From contig NBBA01000005.1 in NCBI GenBank assembly GCA_002794785.1, forward strand, positions 310,001 to 374,000: a stretch of DNA of 64,000 bases, in the 5' to 3' direction. Made by a program: the position numbers and the translations under genes. The number at the start of each line of letters is the position of its first letter. The first letter of the stretch is position 1. The notes under the pieces are model-generated. The model made no database searches, was not told where the DNA came from, and saw nothing but the letters and a program-made list of their open reading frames with translations. The stretch comes from Coniferiporia sulphurascens. Lineage: Eukaryota > Basidiomycota > Agaricomycetes > Hymenochaetales > Hymenochaetaceae. Positions 1 through 11,348 of the stretch are shown piece by piece.

Positions 1-222
1 TTCCAGGCTTCCTTCTTTCACTGATTTCCCGTCTTCATCCCCAGAGTCGTCAGAAATATTGTCTTTGTTGTCCTCGCTGCTGAGGCCTGCAAAAATTTCC
101 TCTCCGCCCGATTCTGGTTCTTCTTCATGAATTTTGCGCCGTTTTCGCCGCGGTTCTTCGGACCGCTTTAGCAACTCGTCGATACTCAGCTCGTTGATGT
201 CCTTTCTGCCTTTTGGTGCCAT
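1..222 (-). CDS. N-terminal part of a charged, probably nuclear protein (runs off the left edge)
   Basis: Reading the minus strand from the ATG at 222-220 gives an open frame of 74 codons to the window edge. It starts MAPKGRKDINELSIDELLKR, has a basic patch (residues about 24-30, PRRKRRK, resembling a nuclear localisation signal) and then a long acidic Ser/Glu/Asp stretch. This composition is common in nucleolar and ribosome-biogenesis proteins, but I cannot name the family from the N-terminus alone. It is transcribed away from SUA5, with about 240 bp between the two starts. Confidence 0.6.
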   Translation of the reverse strand, partial: MAPKGRKDINELSIDELLKRSEEPRRKRRKIHEEEPESGGEEIFAGLSSEDNKDNISDDSGDEDGKSVKEGSLE

Positions 223-465
223 GGTCAACGAAAAATTGACTTCAGAAATGACGAGAAAGGGAGGAAGCAAACCGCCGATCTCAGATTTTTTTTGCGCGCC
301 AACTTTACACTTGGCCTCAAACGATCACCACCCATCCTCGTCAGTGCCGCATCGTCCCAATCTACGATTTGAAGCATTCTCAAAAAATGCGTACGATACA
401 GCCCTGATCTTGAGGTCCCTTCTATATTACGGAGAAGATCAACATCTACTCTTAAGTGCATTTGC
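223..465. promoter_or_regulatory. Shared divergent promoter between the left-edge gene and SUA5
   Basis: Two genes start in opposite directions only 243 bp apart, so this interval must carry both promoters and 5' leaders. I see no clear TATA box. This is inferred from gene arrangement. Confidence 0.5.
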
Positions 466-1743
466 ATGCACAGAACTTTTATTCGGAACTCGTGTAAATT
501 TCTTAAGCCTAATCCCCGCTCATTATCAACAAAAATGACCACCATGCCTTCGTCTATGCATGTCCTCGAATGCGATTCGGGATCGATCTCGTTTCCTACG
601 TCTCTAAAGTCCTCCACCCTACCAGAAGTATCGTCGTCAAGCACATTAGACGCCCTCAAGCTCGCTGCACACCACCTCACTGTACTAGATGATGTTGTCG
701 CATTCCCAACGGAGACCGTCTACGGACTCGGCGCCAATGCCCTCTCACCTACTGCAGTCGCACGAATCTTCTCCGCTAAGGGCAGACCGCAGGACAACCC
801 ACTGATTGTGCACGTATCCTCACTCCCCATGCTCTACCGCCTCCTCCCGTTGGACTATACACTTTCGCCCATATATCGTGCACTTATCGACGCATTCTGG
901 CCCGGCGCACTCACGTTACTTTTTCCCGCCGATGCACGTATAGTGCCTTCTGTCGTGACTGCTAGTCGGCCGAGCGTCGCTGTGCGCATGCCCGCGCACC
1001 CCGCCGCACGTGCGCTCATCGCGCTCACAGATACACCGCTTGCTGCGCCTAGCGCGAACGCGTCGGGAAAGCCGAGTCCCACACGCGCGGAACATGTACT
1101 CGCGGACCTCGGGGCGGCAGGGCGTGTACGCGTTGTACTTGACGGTGGGCCGTGCGCGATCGGTCTTGAGAGCACAGTCGTCGATGGACTCGGCAAAGAC
1201 GGGCACCTGCGCGTGTTGCGCCCCGGAGGCGTCACAGTGGAAGACCTAGAACGCGTTGTGGCTACTTTGAATGTAGGGGGGGAGCGCCCGCGGGTGCTGG
1301 TGCACAAGAGGGATTACCAGGACGAGGAACAAGAGAACGCGCCGACGACGCCTGGGATGAAGTACCGACACTATTCGCCATCAGTACCTGTCGTGCTCCT
1401 CATGACGGTTTCACGGGCCACTGGGAGCAGCACATCAGCCTCTTTCGCAGATACCCTCTCTCGATCTGTTATTGGCGCAGCATCTCGTAAAGTCGGATTG
1501 CTTGCACCGTCCGACTCGCCGCTCCTGGAGCAACTTCCAGCTGGCGCTCGAGTGCAGCACTTTGCGCTTGGGACTCGTGCGGACCCAGCAGCGAGCGCAG
1601 CTCGTCTTTTTGATGGGCTACTGACGCTAGAGCGTGACGGCGTGGACGTGATTTTAGTTGAGGAGATTCCCGAAGAGCGCGAGGGTCTGGCGTTTATGAA
1701 TCGGGCGCGTAAAGCTGCAGGGGAAGTTGTGTATCTGTGCTGA
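466..1743 (+). CDS. SUA5: Threonylcarbamoyl-AMP synthase (Sua5/YrdC family), tRNA t6A biosynthesis
   Basis: A single intronless frame of 425 residues, close to the length of yeast Sua5. The enzyme makes threonylcarbamoyl-AMP from Thr, bicarbonate and ATP for t6A37 on ANN-decoding tRNAs. The YrdC domain is clear: ETVYGLG near residue 84, KGRPQDNPLIVHV near 104 and the SANASGKPSPT nucleotide-binding segment. A linker (PGMKYRHYSP) leads to the fungal C-terminal Sua5 domain, ending with EEIPEEREGLAFMNRARKA. There are two plausible starts: ATG 466 in a weak context (T at -3) and ATG 535 in a better one (A at -3). The 23 residues between them are basic and end RSLSTK, like a mitochondrial presequence, so one transcript may give mitochondrial and cytosolic forms. 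Confidence 0.95.
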   Translation: MHRTFIRNSCKFLKPNPRSLSTKMTTMPSSMHVLECDSGSISFPTSLKSSTLPEVSSSSTLDALKLAAHHLTVLDDVVAFPTETVYGLGANALSPTAVARIFSAKGRPQDNPLIVHVSSLPMLYRLLPLDYTLSPIYRALIDAFWPGALTLLFPADARIVPSVVTASRPSVAVRMPAHPAARALIALTDTPLAAPSANASGKPSPTRAEHVLADLGAAGRVRVVLDGGPCAIGLESTVVDGLGKDGHLRVLRPGGVTVEDLERVVATLNVGGERPRVLVHKRDYQDEEQENAPTTPGMKYRHYSPSVPVVLLMTVSRATGSSTSASFADTLSRSVIGAASRKVGLLAPSDSPLLEQLPAGARVQHFALGTRADPAASAARLFDGLLTLERDGVDVILVEEIPEEREGLAFMNRARKAAGEVVYLC

Positions 1744-2275
1744 CACACACCTTATGATGTAATAGACGCCGGCTGACTCGCGGCCCGGAGGATGCAAATA
1801 ACTCTACTTATTCATCAAATTCACAGACCTGAGGTATCTCTGTTCGACCTTCCTTCGGCCAAGCCTGCAAAGACTCCGAATTTCATCCGTGCTTGAGATA
1901 AGGAAATTTGAGCTCAATAGCACGCAATATGGCAATTGTCTGCTAAGTCGATATATAGCTGCCACACACTTTTTTCTCGTCAAGGTCCAACCACCATGAT
2001 CATTCTCCGCAACAGCAGCCGCATGCTGCTTGCCGTCTCTCACGATGCCGAGACCGCCGCTATCTATGGATGCAATGAGCGGCATGCAGCTAGAATAATA
2101 CTGCCGCTCCGCGAATAGCTCGTGGCCAAGTTCTTATCGACCGCTGGCTTAATAGTGCTTACTACTGTACCCCCTGTTGACTCGCCAAGGGATTGATAAC
2201 GGGACTGTCGACTGCGGGACCAAGGACTCTGCTTCAGACGGCCGCGACGACTGCGACAACGACAGTAATTCTACA
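1744..2275. other. Intergenic and leader region with a possible uORF
   Basis: Lies between SUA5 and the aminotransferase. A TATA-like gatatatag occurs near 1949. An ATG at 1996 in a strong context (CCACC before ATG) opens a 40-residue frame ending at 2118, well before the main ATG at 2276. This could be a regulatory upstream ORF. It could also be an unrecognised first exon, since it starts MIILRNSSRMLLAVS, but I see no convincing splice to the main frame. Confidence 0.3.
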
Positions 2276-4221
2276 ATGACCGTGCCTTTAACGAACGAGA
2301 AGCTGCCCAAGGCGCTCGATTTTTCCCACCACCTTTCTGAGGTCTCTAAGGCGCGCCAGACCTCGCCGTTGAAGGGCCTCGCAAAGTACTTTGGTCAGCC
2401 TGGGCTCATCAGTCTCGCGGGGGGGATGCCCTCCCCCGCATATTTCCCACTTGCGTCGCTCTCTGCCGAGACACTTGTATCTGACTCCTTTGCACTCTCC
2501 CCCGCTGGAGCAGATTCCGCGCCTATCTCAGGCGCATCCGCCTCGGACAGGGGCTCAGGTCTCAGCTGGTTCTGGCGACTTTTCGCTCAGAAAAAGGAGC
2601 GCACTGAGCACATATCGGTGCCGAAGTACTCTAGTTCCCCGCCTACAGAAGCTGTCTCGCTCTCTGTCGCACTGCAATATGGCACTGCGACGGGCCTCGC
2701 CCCGCTGCAGACGTTTATCCGTGAGTTCACAAAGCGTGTGTACCAGCCACAGTACGCGGATTTCGCTACGCTCGTGCACGCCGGAAACACCGACGGCTGG
2801 AGCAGGGCGGTTCAGATGTTGTGCAATCCGGGCGAGTGCTTCGTCACGGAGGAGTGGACATATCCTTCTGCGCTCGCGTCTGCACGCCCGTACGGCGTAG
2901 AGCCCATATCGATCAAGATCGACGGTGAGGGCATGCGCAGCGACGACCTGCGCAAGGTTCTCGCCGAGTGGGACGAGGCGGCGCGCGGCGCGAAACGTCC
3001 ACATATCATGTACACGGTCCCCGTCGGCCAGAACCCAACTGGCGCGGTGAGCAAATAGTTCTAGGTTTGGTGAAGCGCATATTCCCACGCTTCTTCCTGC
3101 AGACTATGGGTGCCACACGAAAGAAGGAGATTTATAATATTTGCGTCGAGTACGACATTATTATCGTCGAGGACGATCCGTACTATTTCTTGCAGCAGGA
3201 GCCGTATGTCCCGCGCAACGAGCGGGCGTACACGGACGACACGAAATCTGATGAGGAGACGTTTATTGCTGGTCTTGCCCCCTCGTATCTGAAGTTTGAT
3301 TACGAGGGACGGGTGATACGGCTCGATACGTTCTCGAAGACGATTGCGCCGGGCTCCCGGCTTGGCTGGTTCACGTGCAACGGGCGCTTCGCGGAACGCC
3401 TCGAGCGTCAAGGCGAGACGACCACGCAGGCGCCGTGTGGTTTCGGTCAGGTACGCACATCACGTGGCCCGCGCGTATTCGCGCCTAATTACCGTACCTT
3501 TTGATTCCTGATCAATCGCCTCGTAGTCCATTATCACGCAGCTCCTGACGAAACAGTGGGGCTACACGGGCTACGTGCGCTGGTTGCGCGGGTTGCGGAC
3601 CGAGTACACGCTCCGGCGCGATTTCTTTATCGATGAGCTGTCCACGCAATTCGCTACACGGCGTTCATACGTCGCACAGGGTGCATGGGCTGGCTGTACT
3701 GCACTCGTTGCGTATCCTAAGCGCAGCAGGAGCAAGACGGACGAAAAACGCGCCTATAGTGAGAAGCCGTTGTTTAGCCTCGTGCCACCCACTGCGGGGA
3801 TGTTCCTCTGGGTGAGTTTGCGTGCAGCTGAACGGCAGATACGGCATCTCGTGTATCTGAATTATGTTCCTTACTTAACAAATTGTTTCCCTTGTTAGCT
3901 CAAGTTCCACTTCGAGAGCCATCCAGCGTTCGCGACGCCGGAGGACAAGGCAGCCCTCGAGATGAAGCTGTGGACGAACCTTGCAGAAGCAGGCGTGCTC
4001 ATCGGGCCCGGATGGATGTTCGCCGCGACTGGAGACATTCAGCAGGAGACCGAAGGCCACATGCGCATCGCATTCAGCAATGCTGACGTGAGTCATACGT
4101 CTTTTTGGTTGCAAAAATCCGGATTCGAACCTGATAATGTTATATTTTCCAGTACGAAACGATGAGAAAGTCCGTGCGCATCATGCATGAGGTCTTCACC
4201 GAGTTCTTTGAATGTCAATAG
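2276..4221 (+). CDS. PLP-dependent aminotransferase, ARO8/aminoadipate-aminotransferase type
   Basis: Five exons (2276-3046, 3103-3450, 3527-3811, 3899-4087, 4153-4221) joined by four 56-87 bp GT-AG introns give 553 residues. Fold type I class I aminotransferase features are in order: the ISLAGGMPSP N-terminal segment, QYGTATGLAPL, NPTGA joined to TMGATRK across intron 1, VEDDPYY (PLP pyridine-binding Asp) and FSKTIAPGSRLGW with the Schiff-base lysine at about residue 336. The C-terminal part is IGPGWMF...HMRIAFSNAD. Family members transaminate aromatic amino acids, kynurenine or 2-aminoadipate; substrate cannot be decided here. The first ATG of the open frame is 2276; upstream in-frame codons have no ATG. 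A Ser/Ala-rich insertion after residue about 65 makes it longer than a minimal enzyme, as in fungal Aro8 proteins. Confidence 0.93.
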
Positions 4222-4464
4222 GGAGGACTAAGCGGCATAGGTATGTACTTAAGAGAAGGGGTAATATACCTTATTACTACTAGAATGGGTGGCGTGTATT
4301 TTTTTTTCCCGCTGGGGTTGTAGCTTCTAGGTTATAAACAAATACCAAATAGATTTGGTATAGATTGAGCACAATCTCTGCGTATGTCCGAAGTTCAAAT
4401 CAGTCTAGCCGCACAGGTAGCGCTTTACTGTTCACTTTGTAGATGGTCAAAATAAAAAATAAAA
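4222..4464. other. 3' region of the aminotransferase gene and tRNA terminator side
   Basis: No gene seen. On the minus strand the tRNA ends at 4465 and is followed by T-rich runs (plus-strand A runs at 4450-4464), a good RNA polymerase III terminator. Confidence 0.5.
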
Positions 4465-4536
4465 TGACCACCGCAGGTCTCGAACCTGCAATCTCCTGAT
4501 TCGTAGTCAGACGCGATACCATTTCGCCAGGCGGCC
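4465..4536 (-). tRNA. tRNA-Arg, anticodon ACG
   Basis: On the minus strand a full 72-nt cloverleaf folds. Acceptor stem GGCCGCC pairs with GGTGGTC (two G-T pairs). The D stem is GCGA/TCGC, the anticodon stem TCTGA/TCAGG with loop CTACGAA (anticodon ACG, read as ICG for CGU/CGC/CGA), and the T arm GCAGG-TTCGAGA-CCTGC. The discriminator base is A. No intron is present. A run of Ts follows directly, as expected for a pol III unit. Confidence 0.95.
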
Positions 4537-6500
4537 ATATAATATATGTCGGCAATCCATACTAGGTCTAGTGCGTTGAATGTCCATTCATGCATGGTTA
4601 CAGCCCTTCCTGAGAAGAGGGACATGGTCCTATAAATAAGGCGCTTGGCTGTAAAAAAAAAAAGTCCTGATATTAATGGACTTCTATATGACGGACTAGC
4701 GGACAAAGCGTAGGACCGAAATGCTTGTCTGCCATATCTCGGTAAACGTTTTACAAGTACACTGTACTGGTAATGCTGCCAGTGTGTACATCTGCAGTGC
4801 CAGTATGTTCTCTTCATCTGGGCGGTTTTAATCTGTAACTCCGGGTAGAGCTTATGATCGTGGCAGAGACTGATTCGGGACATGGCAAGCACCAGACCTC
4901 CGACTTTTCAAAAATAGCGGAACAGGTTAAAACGGTAGAACTACCTTTTAAGGAGCTGCGGCACGCAACTTGGGGCGAAGGCGTGGGACTCTGTGTCGGT
5001 CGCTCGGGTGAGAACATGGGCTTTCGCCGCCATCAGTACGATCACTTGCAGGGTATGGGCCATAGCGTGCGTGCGTAGAGTATTGACCCAGGCGCTGCTC
5101 CGAGTCCCGGCTGATGTCCTTTGGTAGGTACATCAAAAGCATCACGGACGGGTTAACAACCGAAGTACGGAGTAAACCCCCGAAATTGCGAGCACCCATT
5201 TGTAGTATATCGCACTCGGCTTCTGAGTAACCCATCAACCCTTCCTTCGGTCAGGCCCGCGCAGCTTGAATAAAGCGGCTGTGCGGGCAGTGTGTCCCGC
5301 TCGCTTATTTGTTACAAGCGGCGCTCATAGTGCGGGGGAGTGTATTAATTGACTGGAATTGGAAACTCATGATTGGCGTGCAGATCCTGATCCTCGTCTT
5401 CCTTTCGCTACGATTCCGGACTGTCGCAGTGTACGTACACTTTCAATTCACTCTCACTTTCTTACTCAATGTCCTCTGCTCCTATTTTTCCGCTTCCGAA
5501 TATAAGGAAAAAATTGCTTATTCACTCACCAAAAAAGCGATCACAGACATAATCCAGAATCTGCCATCAAACCTAGAAAACTTGGTTTTCTTATCAACTT
5601 CATCTCACTTTTCGAATCGTCTCCTTTCCCCTTCAGAGCCTATTACCATGCCCAATAGCTGCGACATCACAAAAGCGCACACCAGTTACTAGGTGGGCGC
5701 GCAGACGAAACACAAAGCGAATGAAAAATGAAGGATGGTTATGCCACTGCCTCTACCGAGTCTGTGTCCCTCGTAGTATTGGGGCACGGGCAGTGAATTG
5801 ATGCGAGTCGGCCTTTGCAACAGCGCTAGTAAGCATGCAACACACACGGATCATCCGCTTTTCCATTCATTACTCTGAGGCACTGATCTGCTTACTCATA
5901 CTTTATTTTTGCACTTCCCCGTGGATATCCCCGAGAAGGCCGGGAACTCCGCCCGACTTGCGATTCGTTCATAGTTCGACGAAGTACAGCTTCCCCTTGA
6001 CTCTGAAACCTCACCCACCTGTGAGGTAGAGACTCTGTGCATACTCGTACTTCTGCGCTTCGGTCTCAACGACCCACCGGGTGTCCCTGCCCCGATTCAC
6101 CTATTCAACCTCATATATCGATATATCATGGTCAAAGCGCCCCTCGCCGCGAGCTATTGGTTTCGTTTCCTTGATCAAAAAACTACTTCGAAGCGTGCAG
6201 AGGCACCAGTAGATTTGGATGAATATTAGCAAAGGGCAAACTATGTACAACAAAAAGCATCTAGGGTGAGTCGCATTGGCAACTGGGCCCCAGCCAAGAT
6301 CTCGAGAATAAATATAAATATTACACCAAGAAAACAAGAAAAGTGGCAAACAGAAAGAAGGCCGAATACGACTATGGTCAGATAGGCTTTTCAGCCGTTT
6401 AGACTTGCGAAAGTTGGATCGGTCCATCATGTACCAACCAATCGTCATCCCACCACTCCGCGGATATTGGACATCATGACTCGGGAAACCTTTTGGTAGA
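4537..6500. other. Two-kilobase stretch without a recognised gene
   Basis: Several short open frames occur (for example 5309-5692) but none shows a known motif, a good start or a consistent intron structure. A CT-rich segment around 5400-5640 resembles a fungal promoter and leader, so a short unrecognised transcript is possible. I see no repeats or RNA gene here. Confidence 0.35.
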
Positions 6501-7307
6501 TCACCGCAGACCTACAAACATCTTACCCTGCATCAAGATGACGGCTATGACGATGTTGTTAAGCATCTCCGTAGAGAGACCGTTTCCAACGACTTTGAGC
6601 TCGACGCCGTTGATGTTATAGACGAAACCCAGGATCTGACCGAAACTGCCGTTCGGGTGGATCTTGAGCAAATCGCCGTGAGCAAATCAGTGGACTGGAG
6701 GATGTATATGGTGACACTCACATAGAACCCTTTATCGTCGTAAGTCCATGCGAACTCGCGTCCTTCGACAATCATCAACCTAACCCTGTCGTTCACAAAT
6801 TGTTCAGATCGGAAGACACAAAATTTTTATGAATTCGCTGTACCTTCTGCGATGGGCATCGCGTGACTCGCGCAGGTAGTCGGACATGCGATAAACTCTT
6901 CCGCCCATCTCAATCGTGGGCTCCGCTCCGGCCCAGTTGATAGTAGCGATGATGCCTGCCTGGACGGACACGTACGTGTGCGTGGCGTTCGTACGCGCAC
7001 GGTAGCAGGCGCGGCCACCAGGGCCCACAATGGAGAGATTGGCCTGGCTACCGGAAGCCATGAAGCGGAAGGTGATCGGCGCGCCCAGCAGGCCTGGCGG
7101 GAGTGCACCAGGTGTCGCTGCAAGTGGGAGGATTCCGTAGCTCGATTGTGCGGGAACCCACTGGCCGGCGGAGCCACTGCTCCCTGTCGATCCAGAGGAT
7201 TGCGACGAAGGCACGGGGGAGGACGAGCCGTCGTTCGGCCAAGAGCCCTCGCCGTCCCAACCGCCCTGTGTGAACGGGTTGTTGTGTGTCCAGGATGCGT
7301 TAGACAT
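6501..7307 (-). CDS. DUF6593-family protein (Agaricomycete-specific)
   Basis: Three exons on the minus strand (7307-6844, 6785-6722, 6662-6501) give 229 residues; introns are 58 and 59 bp. The first about 75 residues are low-complexity (Ser/Gly/Pro/Gln). Then comes a beta-rich domain: ITFRFMASG, GGRACYRARTNATHTYV, IIATINWAG, EMGGRVYRMSDYLRE, then across the first intron RLMIVEGREFAWTYDDKGFY. After the second intron it reads IHPNGSFGQILGFVYNINGVELKVV and ends with a hydrophobic helix. This order matches DUF6593 proteins, abundant in mushrooms and of unknown function. The acceptor of intron 2 (CTCAAG) is short of pyrimidines, so that junction is the least certain. There is no signal peptide. 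Confidence 0.75.
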
Positions 7308-10300
7308 TGTGTGGCCTCGGATGTGAAGAGTAGCTTGAGGGAAATGCAAGGTGGCTTTGGATCTCTGGATTGTTGAGCGGATTGCGACGATGCATCTCCA
7401 GCTATCCTAGCGTACCTACTTATACGCTCGGCAAATTGGCTATTTTCCCGTATGCTGAACAGGGTATACCTGCAGAGACGCCATGGAGCACAGGGAACGC
7501 CCCACGGCTAGCAAAAACGGTGAAACAAGCTAGAGGTGACTAAGGACTCACTTGAGAACTACGACCATCTCCTGTCTATCCCGAATATGCTGAAATAAAA
7601 TTTTTACAAACGCGCGTCTTTCGTTCCGGCGTTCCTTTCCCTATGATAAAATAGACACGACGCGGACAATATCGGTGTCCGTCTTATTCGTATCTTCCAT
7701 CCTTCCTTAAATAGGCAAACGATTGCCTTTTAGCGGCATTAGCATGTGAGATATAGTTTGCATCATTGAGTTTAGGCGGTGTATCACTCACCTGCTGTAG
7801 TGAGACCCCTTTACCTATTCATCGATGCCGGAATGTGTTATTACCTCATAATACAGAGCATCCTTGGTAAATCATTCTGCTTTGAACCAGTTAAAGTATT
7901 TCGATGCATTTCGATGTGCACCCCCGCGATTACTGATTAATGGAGCAGTGGGAGGACGAGCCATCGGTACCTCTTCGCAGGGGCGCTTAACGGGGGGAGA
8001 AAAGACTCCGTCCCTCCCACTTGAAATTGATCAAGGCGATTGGTCCCCGAGATGATACTTGGATGGTTTCCTGGGCATGAGTCGCATCGACTCGGGTGTG
8101 GCGTAAAATGCCTTTCCTAATATGTACGGATTACTCACCTACTAAACAATGGCATGCATCCGGATTAGACTGAAGAGCGGTATTGAGATCCCCAGGAGTC
8201 CAGGTGAAGGCGCTCGCTCCTTAGACCCACTAAAATTTTCTTCTCAGCCGCCGCAAGTTCCTAACTGTCATCCAAGAATCGTATCCCGTGAATCCGAGGC
8301 ACTCACAAGATAAGGGTGATAAATGGGAATCTTTAAAAAGCTGTATGAAATTAGTCCAGGCCTCCCACATCGAGGCTACCCATCTCCAAAAGACGATGCA
8401 TCGCTTGAGCGCTAATTGGAATTGGATCGCGATTATCAACCAAAATTGTAATAAGAACGTGCCAGACGCGTATCACTGAGATATCCATAAAAGGAGAATG
8501 ATCGGCGCCTCAAACACATGGCATGTCGATCATTCTTCGCGGGCCGAAATACACGAAAATCCGGTTCTGCATTTGGCTGATGCGCCCGCAGGTCTGATAG
8601 AGTGATTCTGGTGGTCACGGTCCGACCATGCTCGGAGGAGTTCCTATACACACAAGGCCGCCGCCGTGCGCTCGTAAAATGACGAAAAGTGGACTGTGGC
8701 GACGCACAATCAGCCGAGATGATCATGACCGGTAACAGCGTCTGGGGGCGAACAAAACGCGTGGGGCTGGACGATACCTGTGATGGGGAAACCGACTTGA
8801 ACCTCTCCGTCATTCGTCTGTGGATAAATCTACGCACGTGTATATTTAGTGACGGATCCAGTACGAGGTTTTCTATGAAATTTTGAAGAGCCTTCACACG
8901 TCCATACCGCCCATAAGATGATCTCAGAATATGTTTTGGACTGCAACTATAACCACAACCGGCTGGTGATGCCCCATGCGCCAGACGAATTTGGTGGCGT
9001 TGAAATGCTGAACAGAATTCTGTTGAGTAAGCAGCAAGTTGATCCATCTCAGAATAAATGGTGTAGGAATTGACTATACATGTATAAACCCTCGTTTCGA
9101 TGTCTCGCAGAACGATGAACGTGTCACGGCTTCTTGTCATCGAGCGCCGTCTTGCTTGAGCCTCTTCTCTCCCGGAAAGGACGGGGGAGCTAATGGCGTC
9201 TACATCACATCCATCGCACTTACGCCCGAGGTCTTCGCGACAAGTATGTACATGTAAGGCACTGAGCAATTCAACAAGGACGATTCGGCTCCAAGATGGG
9301 GCTGAACCGGGGTAAGATATAGTCAGTAAAACGAGGATCCTGGGGGCCTACGATGTACGGCACCATAACGGAATGCGAAAAATTGGCCCTGGAAGCTGGC
9401 GCTAAGGATTTAAATCTGTTCTCGCTCGAGATGGAGAAACCTGTCGCCGATACGTCGAGTAAAACGACGGGCTGAAGTTAACAGGGACCAGATATATCTG
9501 ACCCGACGACTAATGGGCGGGATTACGGCGGTGTGGGTGGTACCATGATGAACGATGCGCTTACCTGAAGCAACAGCTCCAGGAGTGTCCTGGAGGATAC
9601 GTAAGTGTTTCCCGCACTTTCCATCGCGCTAAATTTCTCTGGCGTGGTTTAAACAGCTTCGCTCAAGCTCACAGAGATCACTGCTGGTGGAAAAAGTGCA
9701 CCTCAGACTTGATGAAGAGAGGTACCGAGCTAGAGTGAAGGCAGCCCAAAAATTGTGGGGAGAGTTATTAAAAGGGAGACCCATTATCGTGCACTCAAGG
9801 GAAAACCTACACGGGCTTACAGATTCCCCGAATGGCCGCTCTTGTGCAATCTGCCTATGTCAAGATTTTAGCCCCTGACAGACTCCATTCGCTTCTGCGC
9901 ATACAGACTCAATAGAACAGCTCAATAGAACGCGGAGAGATCTTCTACAACGTCTTCAATGAGATCGTATTGGCAAGCCCTGTAGATTAATTCCCTTCTT
10001 TATCTCGGTAAAAAAGATTTGCTTTTTTCGGGGAAAGGAATGATAGGACACGGGTGCGGTCCAGAGCGCCCAATGAGGAAGAAGATATTGTCTTACGACG
10101 GTATTATATCACCGGGATGCCCGACTCGACGAGTGGTGTATGCAGTCTCGGTGAATTCCGGAGACAAGACGATTTTTACTTGCTTTTATGATACGAGTAT
10201 TTTTTGTCCGTTCCATTTGGGCTAATATCTAGATCTGAGAATTTGTAGTGAGGATTAAACCGATACGTACTTATGCCACATTTCGTCATCGCCCTCTTAA

Positions 10301-11348
10301 CTACAGATCGATAATCGCCTGAGTTTCAAGGGGTTTTCCGGCCATCTGCTTTTAGTACGGAGTCTCGGCCAGGGGAAGAAAACCCTCTCCCCACGTTTTT
10401 CCAAATGCATTTAGCTTACTCGGTCTTGGTAATATCTAGCATTCGACAAGACATACCATGAACGCGTTTCTTTTCCACACCCAAGGGCTATAGCAACGGA
10501 AATTTCCGGGAATTTGTATTTCGTCCAATCTCTGTTATCCCGGAGAGATGGTTCGCGAGAAACCGAGAAATCCGCAACAGGTCCCGTGGCAAGTCCTGCT
10601 CTGTAAAGAAACTAAATTCCGTATCTGAGACGAAGGGGCTGTTCTTCTTAAAGGGTGATCTGCGCAAAATTCCGGAAAAAACGCATGATCTTCCGATAAA
10701 GGCTAGTACTCAGAGGAAAAAAGCAAAAGATTCAGCTAGTTCCAATGGGAACACACGGGTCTGGCACACGTGGCCGGGCCGCTGCAGACGGAGAGGCTTT
10801 TAGATAGTCTCCTTTCTCCCATTCCAGTCGGGAAACGAGGACGCTGTTTCACTGTTCTCGTCTTTCATATGATCATACCTGGACACGGGGGATATGTATC
10901 AGGTGTGACTTATCCAGTGTTTTGCGGCGCTAATGGGACTACTGGCATATCCCGGGAAAACGTCATTCCCCTTAGCCTAAGTGTCAGTACTACCCTGGCC
11001 AAAAGTTAGATGCCTGATTTTAAGTAACGTTTTTGATGCAACCTAGCCCGAGGTTGCCGTAGTGCGCGCCTCATGCGATGGCCGCGAAAAAAGAACTAAA
11101 TTGCGTATTGCTTGGCTATGTAGATTATGTAAACATTCCTTAGGGCCGGCCTTCAGAGATGGGTGATACCGACTCCGCTTACTCACGACGACAGCTCATT
11201 CATCCCACCCACCGCCGCCACCGCCGCTGAGCTCTAGGAGAGTAGGAGAGCCGGAAAAGAGGTTAGAAGGTCGAGGGAAGTGCGAGGTTTGAATTAGCAG
11301 GTCGTTTAGGATTGGGATTAAGGGAAAGACGTGTCGGGAAGTGCAGCG
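7308..11348. other. Four-kilobase region with no convincing gene
   Basis: The longest frame is 8436-9269 on minus (277 codons). It is Arg/Ser-rich, has no recognisable domain, and looks like chance or a relic. Plus-strand fragments around 9360-9880 have short codon-like runs broken by stops and could be remnants of a decayed gene. A CG-rich segment at 11195-11300 is probably the promoter of the zinc-knuckle gene. I see no RNA gene or tandem repeat. Confidence 0.4.

Noticed and set aside
2177..2275. Upstream extension of the aminotransferase frame to 2177
   Set aside because: The extension starts at TTG, is Asp/Thr-rich and contains no ATG before 2276.
4425..4892. 155-codon minus-strand frame covering the tRNA
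   Set aside because: It overlaps the whole tRNA-Arg gene and has no protein motif.
5309..5692. 127-codon frame with hydrophobic stretches
   Set aside because: Starts at a non-ATG codon region, no conserved pattern; hydrophobicity reflects the CT-rich composition.
8436..9269. 277-codon minus-strand frame
   Set aside because: Arg/Ser-rich, no domain, no neighbouring exons, and the region has no other coding signal; kept only as a remark in the spacer entry.
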